Shown here piece after piece: positions 9,505 to 18,451 of a stretch of 64,000 nucleotides of DNA. Below the pieces are notes generated by a model. The model made no database searches, had not been told where the DNA came from, and saw only the letters and a list, made by a program, of their open reading frames with translations. This DNA is from MKUN01 sp964481425 (lineage in GTDB: Bacteria; Bacteroidota; Bacteroidia; Chitinophagales; Chitinophagaceae), in assembly GCA_964481425.1 (NCBI GenBank), contig CAYZTM010000003.1, forward strand, positions 72,653-136,652. The letters are read 5' to 3'. A program made the position numbers and the translations under genes. The first letter of the stretch is position 1. Each line of letters opens with the position of its first letter.

Positions 9505-10431
9505 CTACCATTTTTTTTCAATGCTGTCCAATATGGTCCTGTAGCTGATATAGCGGTCTTCAGCGATCGTACCATTCAGCACTGCTTCTTTTACTGCACA
9601 GCCCGGTTCATCGGCATGCAGGCAATTATTAAACCTGCAGTGGTTCAATACATTCCTCATCTCCGGGAAATAATGAGATAGCTCTTCCCGCTCCATATCG
9701 ATAAGTCCAAACTCCTTTACGCCCGGTGTATCTATGATACGCCCTCCTACGGGAATGTCGAACATCTCTGCAAAGGTTGTAGTGTGCTGGCCCTTACCAC
9801 TCCAGCCCGATACTTCCTGCGTCCGCAATGCAAGATCAGGTATCAGCTGATTGATCAGGGTGCTTTTGCCAACGCCCGAATGCCCGCTGAACAAAGTTGT
9901 TTTACCGGCAAGCCTTTGCTCCAGCGCCCTCACACTATCGTGATCCAGTGCTATAACCGGGTACACTTCATAGCCTGCATGCCGGTACATATCCTGCCAG
10001 TGCGCCAGCTGTTCCATATGCTTAGGCTTCAGCAAATCTATTTTGTTAATGACCAGAATAGCCGGTATATGATATGCTTCCGCCGTCACCATAAAACGAT
10101 CGATAAAACCATTGGAGGTACGCGGCTCTGCTATGGTTGCCATAACGAGGGCAAGGTCGAGATTAGCCGCTACTATGTGCTTCTGGTTCCTGTTGTGGGG
10201 TGAAACACGCACTATGTAATTATGCCGGTCGGTCACGGCAGTTACAACAGCCGTATTCGCAGCATCATCTTCTACATCGAATACAACAACATCGCCTACG
10301 GCAATAGGGTTAGTAGATGAGATATCCTCATCTATCTTCAGTTTTCCCTTTACACGAGCATTCCAATAACGCCCCTGCTCATCGCGGACCGAGTACCAGC
10401 TACCTGTCGACTTATAGACTAATCCGCGCAC
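9505..10431 (-). CDS. rsgA: Ribosome small-subunit-dependent GTPase RsgA
   Basis: A 308-residue circularly permuted GTPase that helps the late maturation of the 30S subunit. In order: an N-terminal OB-fold (LVYKSTGSWYSVRD), then the permuted G motifs with NKID (G4) ahead of GHSGVGKSTL (G1/Walker A) and DTPG (G3), and a C-terminal zinc-binding region with Cys/His residues (CRFNNCLHADEPGC). The start codon is GTG at 10431; the family's usual N-terminus (M-x-G-L-V-x-K-S-T-G) begins exactly there. It follows the MacB-like permease gene by 42 bases and precedes the DUF4286 gene by 12. Confidence 0.95.
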   Translation of the reverse strand: MRGLVYKSTGSWYSVRDEQGRYWNARVKGKLKIDEDISSTNPIAVGDVVVFDVEDDAANTAVVTAVTDRHNYIVRVSPHNRNQKHIVAANLDLALVMATIAEPRTSNGFIDRFMVTAEAYHIPAILVINKIDLLKPKHMEQLAHWQDMYRHAGYEVYPVIALDHDSVRALEQRLAGKTTLFSGHSGVGKSTLINQLIPDLALRTQEVSGWSGKGQHTTTFAEMFDIPVGGRIIDTPGVKEFGLIDMEREELSHYFPEMRNVLNHCRFNNCLHADEPGCAVKEAVLNGTIAEDRYISYRTILDSIEKKW

Positions 10432-10473
10432 GAATATCGTTTGAGGTTTGAACCGGACAATAAGAATACCTGC

Positions 10474-11712
10474 TTATTCATAACGTAATGCAACAATGGG
10501 GTCAAGTTTTGAGGCTTTAACTGCGGGATATATGCCCGATATGATGCCCACAACAGCGCAAAGGGTAAATCCGAGACATACCCAAAGCCAGGGCATGATG
10601 AACCCTGTCTTGAACGCAATGCCTACCATATTACCAGCAGCTACGCCGAGTATGATGCCGATGGTACCCCCCAGCAAGCTGATAATAACAGACTCACTAA
10701 GAAACTGTTGCTTTATCGTGGAAGAACGGGCACCCAGGGCCTTACTTACGCCTATCTCGCGGGTACGCTCTGCCACAGATACCAGCATGATGTTCATCAA
10801 GCCGATAACGGAACCTAAAAGGGTAACTATCCCTATCACCAAAGCTGCTGCACGTATGTACCCTATCAAATCCAGCACATTGTTCACCAGGCTATCATTG
10901 GCGCTGATACCGAAATCATCCTTTGCATCAAGCGGCAGTTTCCTGATAACGCGAAAAAGGCCTTCCGTCTCTTCGGATGCGGTATTCTTTAAGGAAATAT
11001 CCTTAACCATCACATTGATGACATAAGAGTGGTCGCCGCCGTAAACAGAGCGGACGGTAGCAAGTGGCATATAGACAATGTTGTCGCTGTTCATCATCAT
11101 GCTACCACCTTTTGACTCGGCGACACCTATCACATGGTATTTCACATCGCCTACCGATACGGTTTTATCGATAGCATCTGCAGATTTCTTAAATAATTTG
11201 TGTGCAATGCTATTACCTAGTACACAAACATAACTGCCGTTGTATAATTCGTTGTTGGAAAAGGTCCTGCCGGCTTCCATTTTGGTATCGGCTATTTGCA
11301 GGTACTCATTATCAATGCCCATCACCCTGATATTAGGGTTGGTCTTTTCAGAAGCATATTTGACTGTAGCGATCTGCGAGCCGGCAACCGAGATGCTGAT
11401 AACCGCAGGAAATTTGAATCGCTCCCTGAATGCCCTCGCCTCATCGTAAGTGATATTCCTGCCATCAGAAAAATTACGCCGCATGCCCGGGCCGCCTTTT
11501 TGCTTAATGATGTTATTGGTGATGCGGAATGAATTGGAACCCATGCTGCTGAAATTGGAATAAACAGCAGCCTTGAGCACCTCGATCGAAGTAAGAATGG
11601 CAATAAGGGCCATCAGGCCCAGGCCAATAATGGCTATAGTAAGCGAAGAACGCAAACGGTTGTTCCGTATAGCACGGAAAGCCAGCGTGAGGTTGAAAAA
11701 CAATTGCTTCAT
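10474..11712 (-). CDS. MacB/FtsX-type ABC transporter permease
   Basis: A 412-residue permease of the MacB/LolC class. It has an N-terminal membrane helix (SSLTIAIIGLGLMALIAILTSIEVL), a large periplasmic MacB-type domain of ~230 residues, and three C-terminal helices in the FtsX domain (VTLLGSVIGLMNIMLVSVAERTREIGV; ISLLGGTIGIILGVAAGNMVG; WVCLGFTLCAVVGIISGIYPA). The ERTREIGVSKALGA loop is the cytoplasmic contact for the ATPase. These permeases work by mechanotransmission in efflux or lipoprotein transport. No ATPase is adjacent. It reads into rsgA. Confidence 0.9.
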   Translation of the reverse strand: MKQLFFNLTLAFRAIRNNRLRSSLTIAIIGLGLMALIAILTSIEVLKAAVYSNFSSMGSNSFRITNNIIKQKGGPGMRRNFSDGRNITYDEARAFRERFKFPAVISISVAGSQIATVKYASEKTNPNIRVMGIDNEYLQIADTKMEAGRTFSNNELYNGSYVCVLGNSIAHKLFKKSADAIDKTVSVGDVKYHVIGVAESKGGSMMMNSDNIVYMPLATVRSVYGGDHSYVINVMVKDISLKNTASEETEGLFRVIRKLPLDAKDDFGISANDSLVNNVLDLIGYIRAAALVIGIVTLLGSVIGLMNIMLVSVAERTREIGVSKALGARSSTIKQQFLSESVIISLLGGTIGIILGVAAGNMVGIAFKTGFIMPWLWVCLGFTLCAVVGIISGIYPAVKASKLDPIVALRYE

Positions 11713-11755
11713 AGCCGCTGCAAAGGTAACACAGTATCAGATAAAAGCATACCTC

Positions 11756-13612
11756 CTATTGCCTTGTGAAGGTACTCGTCAGCAATACTTTTCCTGTTGA
11801 GCCAATGCCTTTTACAAAATAAGTGCCGGGAGCAAGGGGCGCTATATTGAATTGCACCAGGTTCCTGCCGGGTTTACACCATGTGTCAAGCATATTGTCC
11901 ACCAGGCGGCCTTGCATATCATATATTGCAAATTTCACCGGTTGATCTTCAGTGGTCGTAAACTCAGCACTGATGAACTGCCATGCCGGGTTAGGGTATA
12001 ATTTTACATTTGCCTGCTCTTTTTCTCCTTGTTGTACTGATGTCAGCGTTGGAGCGTTCAGCCTTGCCATGTAATTGCCGTAGTGCATATTGCTACGCCC
12101 ATATATACCTTCTACCCAAACCGCCCCGGCCAGGTTCCAATCCACCTGCGAGCCGGTATAATCGCCCCAGCGTTTAGTACCTGACGGGCCACCTATGACG
12201 CTATCACCGCTCTTCACTGTAAGCATAGGCGAATACTGGCTGCCATCATAATATATGGCCCCCATTCCCGCGAAGGTATTGGCACCGCTGTAGTTGAAGG
12301 AAATGATCGATGTATTGGCCCCACCTGCATAAGACAGCTCAGGGTAGCCAAGATCGAGCGTATCGATGGTAAACATCTCAGCATGTACCGTGGGATTTGT
12401 GGTAACATTGCTGATCTTACCATGATATATTGCCGAGGCACCATTTGCCGGGTCGAGCGAAGCACTAACGAACTGGATCTCTGAGCCTTCAATATATGCT
12501 CCTAATATGCGGCCATCGTTCGTAGCTAAAGAATCGGAAGGGGGTTTTTGACGTGCGCTGGGCGGAACGCCATAGCTCAGATCGGATTGCAGTGCTGTTA
12601 CGGTAAGTGCGCTGTCCTGAGACCCGATAGTATCGGGTATCTTGATGAGAAATATGCTGTCATTCTGGACATCAAAATTCCTGTTCGATAAGAAGTATTG
12701 TTCGGGACCATGAATCGAGGCCCCACCTTTTACGGGGTACAGGTTACGGATGAAATTACCGTTATTGGTAACGCTGTCCCATATCCTATAGGTTATCGCT
12801 GTATCGCCGTTGTAGCCTTGCTGCTTGTTGACCTGGTAAATGAGGGACCTGTGAAAACCTTCCTGCCAGGATTGGTTGTAGCCAATTTTGTTACCGGTGA
12901 AGAACAACTCGTTATGTGTGATAGCGATAGCCGGATAATCGAACCATGTATTATCTCCCGCATAATCGCCTTTGAAAATATAAAAGTTCCAGGCCCCCTC
13001 CGGATCGTTGGTCTGTGTAAAACCGATGATGACCCAGTTATATTCATTGATGCCATTCAACATGATGCATATGTACCTGTCTGCTTCAGGATCGTAAATG
13101 ATCTTGGGATCGTAACGGTAATTATTATGGTTAGTTATGGTATTTATGAGCCCGGTTGCAATTGAAAAATTATAAAGGTTAACACGTGAGGTCATTTGAC
13201 CGGTAAGTCCGTCAAGCACTGCTATCGTATTATTCATTACGGAAACAGCTTTATGGCCTACAGACATTGCCATACAATTATCCGGTGGCACGCCCGATGA
13301 AGTATCGGCAACGAAAGCCTGCGCTATATAGGGAGGTTGTGCGGCTGTTGCCTTTGCTGCAAGATGCCTGTTCTTACGCGGATAGTGTGCAGCGATGTAG
13401 CTTTTTATTTCCTGCAGTTTTTCCTGCTCCACATCGGCATCCGGCTCCGGTGCCTCCATATTATACACCTGTGCGCTATACTTGTCGTTCAGATCCCTTA
13501 GCACAGCCTTTCCCGCAAGCGGTGCAGAGAACCGCTTTGACTGCATTTGCTGCGCAGTTGCAGTTCCCACAAGGCCCAATACACACAATAACGATATTAA
13601 TGATATACGCAT
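11756..13612 (-). CDS. Secreted protein with T9SS sorting domain, hypothetical
   Basis: A 618-residue protein from the ATG at 13612, where a clear signal peptide starts (MRISLISLLCVLGLVGTATAQ); an upstream in-frame start would spoil it. The middle (~residues 90-520) contains aromatic, strand-like segments such as RYDPKIIYDPEADRYICIML and AIAITHNELFFTGN, which look like a propeller-type surface protein without enzyme motifs. The C-terminus is a type A sorting domain (KLYPNPAWQFISAEF ... LAPGTYFVKGI). It probably reaches the surface or medium through T9SS. Function unknown. Confidence 0.82.
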   Translation of the reverse strand: MRISLISLLCVLGLVGTATAQQMQSKRFSAPLAGKAVLRDLNDKYSAQVYNMEAPEPDADVEQEKLQEIKSYIAAHYPRKNRHLAAKATAAQPPYIAQAFVADTSSGVPPDNCMAMSVGHKAVSVMNNTIAVLDGLTGQMTSRVNLYNFSIATGLINTITNHNNYRYDPKIIYDPEADRYICIMLNGINEYNWVIIGFTQTNDPEGAWNFYIFKGDYAGDNTWFDYPAIAITHNELFFTGNKIGYNQSWQEGFHRSLIYQVNKQQGYNGDTAITYRIWDSVTNNGNFIRNLYPVKGGASIHGPEQYFLSNRNFDVQNDSIFLIKIPDTIGSQDSALTVTALQSDLSYGVPPSARQKPPSDSLATNDGRILGAYIEGSEIQFVSASLDPANGASAIYHGKISNVTTNPTVHAEMFTIDTLDLGYPELSYAGGANTSIISFNYSGANTFAGMGAIYYDGSQYSPMLTVKSGDSVIGGPSGTKRWGDYTGSQVDWNLAGAVWVEGIYGRSNMHYGNYMARLNAPTLTSVQQGEKEQANVKLYPNPAWQFISAEFTTTEDQPVKFAIYDMQGRLVDNMLDTWCKPGRNLVQFNIAPLAPGTYFVKGIGSTGKVLLTSTFTRQ

Positions 13613-13692
13613 GTCCCGATAATTTATTCGTATAAAAATAAGAAAACCGCTGCAGTATAGCCGCAGCGGTATCAATAAATATTATAAGCCTC

Positions 13693-14571
13693 TTAGCCCT
13701 GTAATGCCGCAGCGCCGCTTACAATCTCGGTAAGCTCGGTAGTGATGGCTGCCTGGCGGGCACGGTTGTAGCTGATCTTTAATGACCTGAGCAATTCGTT
13801 GGCATTCTCTGTAGCCTTGTCCATAGCCGTCATACGAGCGCCCTCTTCAGATGCATTGGCATCCAATACAGCCTTATACACCTGTGTGTTCAGTATCTTT
13901 GGCATCAGGTCGAGCAGCAACACTTCCTTCGAAGGTTCGAAGATAAAATCCATGCTCTTGCCTTCTACCTTTTCTGCTTTAGGTATGGGCAGGTAAGGTT
14001 CTACTACAAATTCCTGAGTAGCTGCATTCTTGAATTTGCTGTAAACAATATCCACACGGTCGAACTGCTTATCGAGGAATGCCTGCTGTGCATATACCGC
14101 AGCTTCGCGCACGCTGTCGAAACTAATATCGGCCATAAGGTTCCAGTAGTTGTCTACCACTTTATAGCCATGACGCAAAAAGTACTCATAGCCTTTTTTA
14201 CCTATAGGTAGCACCGAAACATTGCCTTTGGCATATTGTGCGGCATATTTTTCATTGATGATGCTGCGGGTCATTTTAATGACATTGGTATTATAAGCCC
14301 CGCAAAGACCACGGTTACTGGTAACCGGGATGAGCAAAACACGCTCCACACTACGTTCTTCGGCCAAAGGCAAGCCTATATCTGAAGAAGATCCGCTAAC
14401 GATATTGCTTAGCATTTCCTGCAGCTTCTGCGCATACGGCCTCATCTGTATGATGGCATCCTGTGCACGACGCAATTTGGCCGCACTCACCATTTTCATC
14501 GCTTTAGTGATCTGCTGCGTTAAGGTAATGGATTTGATACGATTACGAACTTCTTTAAGTTGTCCCGACAT
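13693..14571 (-). CDS. atpG: F-type ATP synthase gamma subunit
   Basis: A 292-residue central-stalk subunit of F1. Typical features are the N-terminal helix LKEVRNRIKSITLTQQITKAMKMVSAAKLRRAQ, the SNRGLCGAYN strand, and the C-terminal helix ending RQAAITTELTEIVSGAAAL. The length is normal. The other F1 genes that usually precede it (atpH, atpA) are not here: the upstream neighbour is the divergent pyruvate kinase gene 219 bases away. It therefore appears to be transcribed alone. Confidence 0.96.
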   Translation of the reverse strand: MSGQLKEVRNRIKSITLTQQITKAMKMVSAAKLRRAQDAIIQMRPYAQKLQEMLSNIVSGSSSDIGLPLAEERSVERVLLIPVTSNRGLCGAYNTNVIKMTRSIINEKYAAQYAKGNVSVLPIGKKGYEYFLRHGYKVVDNYWNLMADISFDSVREAAVYAQQAFLDKQFDRVDIVYSKFKNAATQEFVVEPYLPIPKAEKVEGKSMDFIFEPSKEVLLLDLMPKILNTQVYKAVLDANASEEGARMTAMDKATENANELLRSLKISYNRARQAAITTELTEIVSGAAALQG

Positions 14572-14790
14572 ATTATTAAAAGGTCAATGATAAAACCGGG
14601 TGCAAAAGTAAGCCAAAAATCAAAAGTAAAAAAGTAAAAATGCCCCGGATGTGGATAAGCTTTCGCCCATATGTACACTTAAACAACAATATAGTATTCA
14701 TTACAGAAAAAACAATAGCATACACTTAACAGCAAGGATATTGATATACGGCAATAAGTACAGAACTTAGCGCAGCGAAAGAAGAAACAT

Positions 14791-16212
14791 ATGTTACATA
14801 AAACAAAGATAATAGCTACCGTAGGCCCCGCATGCAATACATATGAAAAATTACTGGCGCTGGTGCAGGAGGGCGTGAATGTGTTCCGCCTGAACTTTTC
14901 ACATGGCACACACGATCAGCACAAGGACGTAATAGCACATATCCGCCGCATTAATGATAGCTTTCCTTTCAACATAGCCATCCTGGCCGACCTACAGGGC
15001 CCTAAACTGCGAGTAGGTGAGATAAAAGACAATGCACTGCCCCTGAATATAGGAGACGAGTTCTACTTCACCAACGAGAAAGTGGTGGGCACCAAAGACA
15101 ATGTGTATATATCCTATCCTGATTTTTACAAGGATGTACGCATAGATGAAAAGATATTGATAGATGATGGCAAGATAGAGGTGATGGTGACCGAGATAAC
15201 TGCCGACAACCGGGTAAAGGTACAGGTACTTACCCCGGGTGTACTATCATCAAGGAAAGGGGTGAACCTGCCTGATACCAAGATATCACTACCCTCACTG
15301 ACTGAAAAAGACCTGGATGACCTGGACTTCATCATTTCACAGGATATAGACTGGTTGGCTTTGTCGTTCGTGCGCAAGCCTGAAGACGTGACCGGGCTAA
15401 GACATATCCTGACGGAGAAAAACAGCAATGCAAAAATAATTGCAAAAATAGAAAAGCCTGAAGCACTGGAACAGATACGCGAGATCATCCTTGCATCTGA
15501 CGCTGTAATGGTGGCCAGGGGCGACCTTGGGGTGGAACTGCCCCTGCAGCAAATACCGATGATACAAAAGAACATCATCCGTAAATGCATACACAGGGCC
15601 AAACCGGTGATCATAGCCACACAGATGATGGAGAGCATGCTGGACCGGACCCGCCCCAACCGTGCCGAGATAACTGATGTGGCCAATGCCGTGCTGGAGG
15701 GTGCCGATGCCGTGATGCTAAGTGCAGAAACGGCAACCGGCATGTACCCGGAACTGGTCATCAAAACGATGGTGAGCATCATTAACGAAGTGGAAAAAGA
15801 AGCGATAGTATACAACCGAAACCTGGACCCTAAACCACACTCGCCATCATTCCTGAGTGATGCCTTATGCTACAATGCCTGCGAAATAGCGAAGGATGTG
15901 CACGCCAATGCACTTATCGGCATGACCCAATCAGGATACACGGGCTTCATGCTGGCTAGCTATCGCCCGCGGTCACCGCTGTATGTTTTTACCAAAACAC
16001 AAACGCTCGTTAACCAGCTAAGCCTCAGCTGGGGAGTACAGGCATTCTACTACGACAGAGAAGAAAGTATGGACCAGATCATCAGCGACCAGATCAATTT
16101 CCTAAAAGAAAAGGGATTGCTTAAAACCGGGGACGTAGTAGTAAATACCGGCAGCATGCCTATACATGAGCACTTGCCGACCAATATGCTGAAGATAAGC
16201 AAGGTGGATTAA
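14791..16212 (+). CDS. pyk: Pyruvate kinase
   Basis: A 473-residue enzyme converting phosphoenolpyruvate and ADP to pyruvate and ATP. It begins with TKIIATVGPAC, has FRLNFSHG (substrate-binding Arg/Asn/Ser), ILADLQGPKLRVG, the KIEKPEAL active-site strand, ARGDLGVELP and TQMMESM...PNRAEITDVANAVLEGADAVMLSAETA. The C-terminal allosteric domain is present. It is monocistronic, divergent from atpG. Confidence 0.97.
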   Translation: MLHKTKIIATVGPACNTYEKLLALVQEGVNVFRLNFSHGTHDQHKDVIAHIRRINDSFPFNIAILADLQGPKLRVGEIKDNALPLNIGDEFYFTNEKVVGTKDNVYISYPDFYKDVRIDEKILIDDGKIEVMVTEITADNRVKVQVLTPGVLSSRKGVNLPDTKISLPSLTEKDLDDLDFIISQDIDWLALSFVRKPEDVTGLRHILTEKNSNAKIIAKIEKPEALEQIREIILASDAVMVARGDLGVELPLQQIPMIQKNIIRKCIHRAKPVIIATQMMESMLDRTRPNRAEITDVANAVLEGADAVMLSAETATGMYPELVIKTMVSIINEVEKEAIVYNRNLDPKPHSPSFLSDALCYNACEIAKDVHANALIGMTQSGYTGFMLASYRPRSPLYVFTKTQTLVNQLSLSWGVQAFYYDREESMDQIISDQINFLKEKGLLKTGDVVVNTGSMPIHEHLPTNMLKISKVD

Positions 16213-16279
16213 GCAAGCATAATAAGGGTGAGTGAGTAGCTTAGACGCTATTCATCGGAACATGTACCTGCAAAGGGTG

Positions 16280-16504
16280 TCAGTTGCGGATACCCTGTTG
16301 GTAGTGTACGGTTGCTGACCCGGAAGCGATGCTGTGATAGCGATCACATTCCTTATCTATGCCCGCAACAAAATCTTCATCTTCCCAATCGTCCCGGTTG
16401 CCGGTATCGGAAGCTAAAGCCTTCACTACATTGAGCACTGTTTTCTTTTGCTCTTCACTGAGGATGGTCACATAATCGTGCAGTTCCCTGTCTATCCTTC
16501 CCAT
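16280..16504 (-). CDS. Small antitoxin-like protein, orphan
   Basis: A 74-residue acidic protein. The helix LSEEQKKTVLNVVKALA followed by DDWEDEDFVAGIDKECDRYHS recalls the small 'addiction module component' antitoxins of Bacteroidota, in which a DEEF(V/I)AE(I/L)D-type helix precedes the toxin-binding tail. The C-terminus is unlike that family (SGSATVHYQQGIRN), and no RelE/ParE-type gene lies in the 67 bases to pyk or on the other side. It may be a remnant or an unrelated small regulator. Confidence 0.5.
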   Translation of the reverse strand: MGRIDRELHDYVTILSEEQKKTVLNVVKALASDTGNRDDWEDEDFVAGIDKECDRYHSIASGSATVHYQQGIRN

Positions 16505-16612
16505 GGCGAATATCTTTCTAACAAATTTACTCCTTTATGGAATTAAATGCACCACCCGAATAGAGTTTATAATATCCATAACGTTTTGGGGAAAGGAAGA
16601 AAAAAAGCCAAC

Positions 16613-17461
16613 TCAAAGGAGCATGTTGTCGATCAGGCGAACATTACCCAATCTTGCTGCGACCAGTGCTACCATTTCTTTGCCAGAGCTATAATTGTCA
16701 AGCAGTTGAAGCGTAGCAGCATCGGCCAGGGATATATACTCGGGATCAAAACCTTTATCCCTGAGTAACTCTTCACATTCCCTCTGCACTATAGCAAAAT
16801 CGCTGTTGCCGTTCTTACTCAATATAGAGACAAGACACTGATAAATAATACCTGCCACGGCCCTCTGCGTTTCCGTAAGCCTGCGGTTGCGGGAACTCAT
16901 AGCCAGTCCATCAGCTTCACGCATTATGGGGCATATGACCATCTCAATATCCTGCCCGCCGGGCAACTGTTGTAATAAATTTTTCACTACCATGCATTGC
17001 TGGTAGTCCTTCTGGCCCATGTACAGGCGTGAAGGCTTAACAATATCGAGCAGGCGGGCAACTACCTGCCCCACCCCCTTGAAATGACCGGGGCGCTGAG
17101 CACCTTCGAGCACCGTCTCAAGGTAACCGAAATCGAAAACCGGCATGTTTTCGGTACCACCGGGATACATCTCATCTACCGATGGCAACAGGAGCACATC
17201 GCAACCTGCATCTATCAGCATAGCCACATCCGCCTCGGTAGTAACCGGGTACTTAACAAAATCTTCTTTATCGTTGAACTGGGTTGGGTTGACAAAAATG
17301 CTGGCTACTACCAGCGTTCCTTCCGCCTTAGCTTTTTCGACCAATGAGCGGTGCCCGGCATGCAATGCACCCATAGTGGGTACGAAGCCTATACTGCGCC
17401 CCAGGGCCTTTTGCTGAGCTATGTAGGGTTGTATATCTGCTACCTTTTTAAAGATAACCAT
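16613..17461 (-). CDS. panC: Pantothenate synthetase (pantoate--beta-alanine ligase)
   Basis: A 282-residue enzyme joining pantoate and beta-alanine with ATP, the last step to vitamin B5. The ATP-binding HIGH-type motif appears as MGALHAGH, the pantoate site as FVNPTQFNDKEDF, then LYMGQKDYQQ and the KMSKS-like loop MSSRN. The ATG at 17461 is chosen because MVIFKKVADIQ is the normal start; an upstream in-frame start at 17488 would add an unsupported extension. It is divergent from the GT5-like gene, a gene order that I recall as common in Bacteroidota. Confidence 0.96.
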   Translation of the reverse strand: MVIFKKVADIQPYIAQQKALGRSIGFVPTMGALHAGHRSLVEKAKAEGTLVVASIFVNPTQFNDKEDFVKYPVTTEADVAMLIDAGCDVLLLPSVDEMYPGGTENMPVFDFGYLETVLEGAQRPGHFKGVGQVVARLLDIVKPSRLYMGQKDYQQCMVVKNLLQQLPGGQDIEMVICPIMREADGLAMSSRNRRLTETQRAVAGIIYQCLVSILSKNGNSDFAIVQRECEELLRDKGFDPEYISLADAATLQLLDNYSSGKEMVALVAARLGNVRLIDNMLL

Positions 17462-17496
17462 GGGGGAATTTTGAAGCTTTGTGCGCAAAGTAAGGG

Positions 17497-17523
17497 TTGG
17501 AATTTAATATTTTCGTAATTTTG
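17497..17523 (+). promoter_or_regulatory. Probable promoter of the GT5-like gene
   Basis: TTGG (17497-17500) is followed after about 16 bases by TAATTTTG (17516-17523), a full match to the -7 box TAnnTTTG with a slightly short spacer. The ATG is 57 bases downstream. Confidence 0.5.
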
Positions 17524-17579
17524 CAAACAATTTTAAGTCACCCTGTTACATTTTTCCTGTTTTAATCTAACACACAAGC

Positions 17580-18407
17580 ATGTCTGCAGACACCAAAAAA
17601 CGTGTTTTAATTGTTGCGAACGAATTATCTCCTTACCTGGAATTCACAGACTTCGCACAAGTACTTAACAAACTGGCAATCAAAACATTCGATTCGGGTA
17701 TAGAAGTGCGCGTCATCATGCCGCGTTTCGGTATCATTAACGAGCGCCGACACCGCTTACACGAGGTAGTACGCCTGTCGGGTATCAACGTGATCATAGA
17801 CAAGGACGACTACCCTCTTATCATCAAAGTGGCCTCACTGCCCAGCGCCAGGCTGCAGGTATATTTCATGGATAATGACGATTATTTCAAACGTAAGGCA
17901 GTTTTTCGTGATGACCAGGACAATTTTTATGATGACAATGCGGAGCGTATGATCTTCTTCTGCCGTAGCGCCCTTGAAACTGTGAAGAAATTCGGATGGC
18001 CGCCGCATGTTATCCATTGTCACGGCTGGATGACCTCGCTGCTGCCCCTGTACCTGAAAACAGCTTATAAAAAAGAGCCCGTGTTCGGTTACTCAAAAGT
18101 TATCTATACCGCACAGAACAGCCAGTTCAAAGAAAAACTGAATCCCAACTTTGCCAAAAAAGCGCTTATCAACGCCGATATCAAAGAAAAAGACTTTGAT
18201 GCCTTCAAAGATGGCACCAACCTTGCGCTCACACTTGGCGGCAGTAAAAACGCCGATGTAGTAGTGTTTGGCTCGGACCATATGGAAAAGAAAATAACCG
18301 ACGAGATAAAGCCAAGCCGCTATAAGAAAGTTGTGAAATATGACGAAGGCTGGAAAGAGGACGTAACCCCGCTGCTGGACCTGTATAAAAGCTTAACAGA
18401 GTCTTAG
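17580..18407 (+). CDS. Glycogen/starch synthase-like protein, N-terminal GT5 half only
   Basis: A 275-residue protein that matches only the N-terminal catalytic half of GT5 glycogen synthases: KKRVLIVANELSPY at the start, EVRVIMPRFGIINERRH, the VYFMDNDDYF region, and PHVIHCHGWMTSLLPLYLK around residue 140. The C-terminal GT-B domain (about 200 residues in GlgA) is absent, and the ADP-glucose-binding K-x-G-G-L motif that follows the first strand is replaced by LEFTDFAQVL. It is thus unlikely to make glycogen by itself. It sits between panC and the DUF4270-glmS pair. The reading frame is intact, so this looks like a stable short form rather than a broken gene. Confidence 0.8.
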   Translation: MSADTKKRVLIVANELSPYLEFTDFAQVLNKLAIKTFDSGIEVRVIMPRFGIINERRHRLHEVVRLSGINVIIDKDDYPLIIKVASLPSARLQVYFMDNDDYFKRKAVFRDDQDNFYDDNAERMIFFCRSALETVKKFGWPPHVIHCHGWMTSLLPLYLKTAYKKEPVFGYSKVIYTAQNSQFKEKLNPNFAKKALINADIKEKDFDAFKDGTNLALTLGGSKNADVVVFGSDHMEKKITDEIKPSRYKKVVKYDEGWKEDVTPLLDLYKSLTES

Positions 18408-18451
18408 TATTTCTTTTCGCACATTCGCTGTAAATTTTTTAAAACGACCTA

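Noticed and set aside
15126..15815. A 229-codon open frame on the minus strand inside pyk
   Set aside because: It lies antisense to a complete pyruvate kinase, is Ser/Ile/Met-rich without domains, and follows from the codon bias of the real gene.
17580..18407. Calling this gene a truncated (broken) glgA pseudogene
   Set aside because: No remains of the C-terminal half follow, the frame is clean and the gene is embedded in an apparently stable gene run, so a short family form is more likely.
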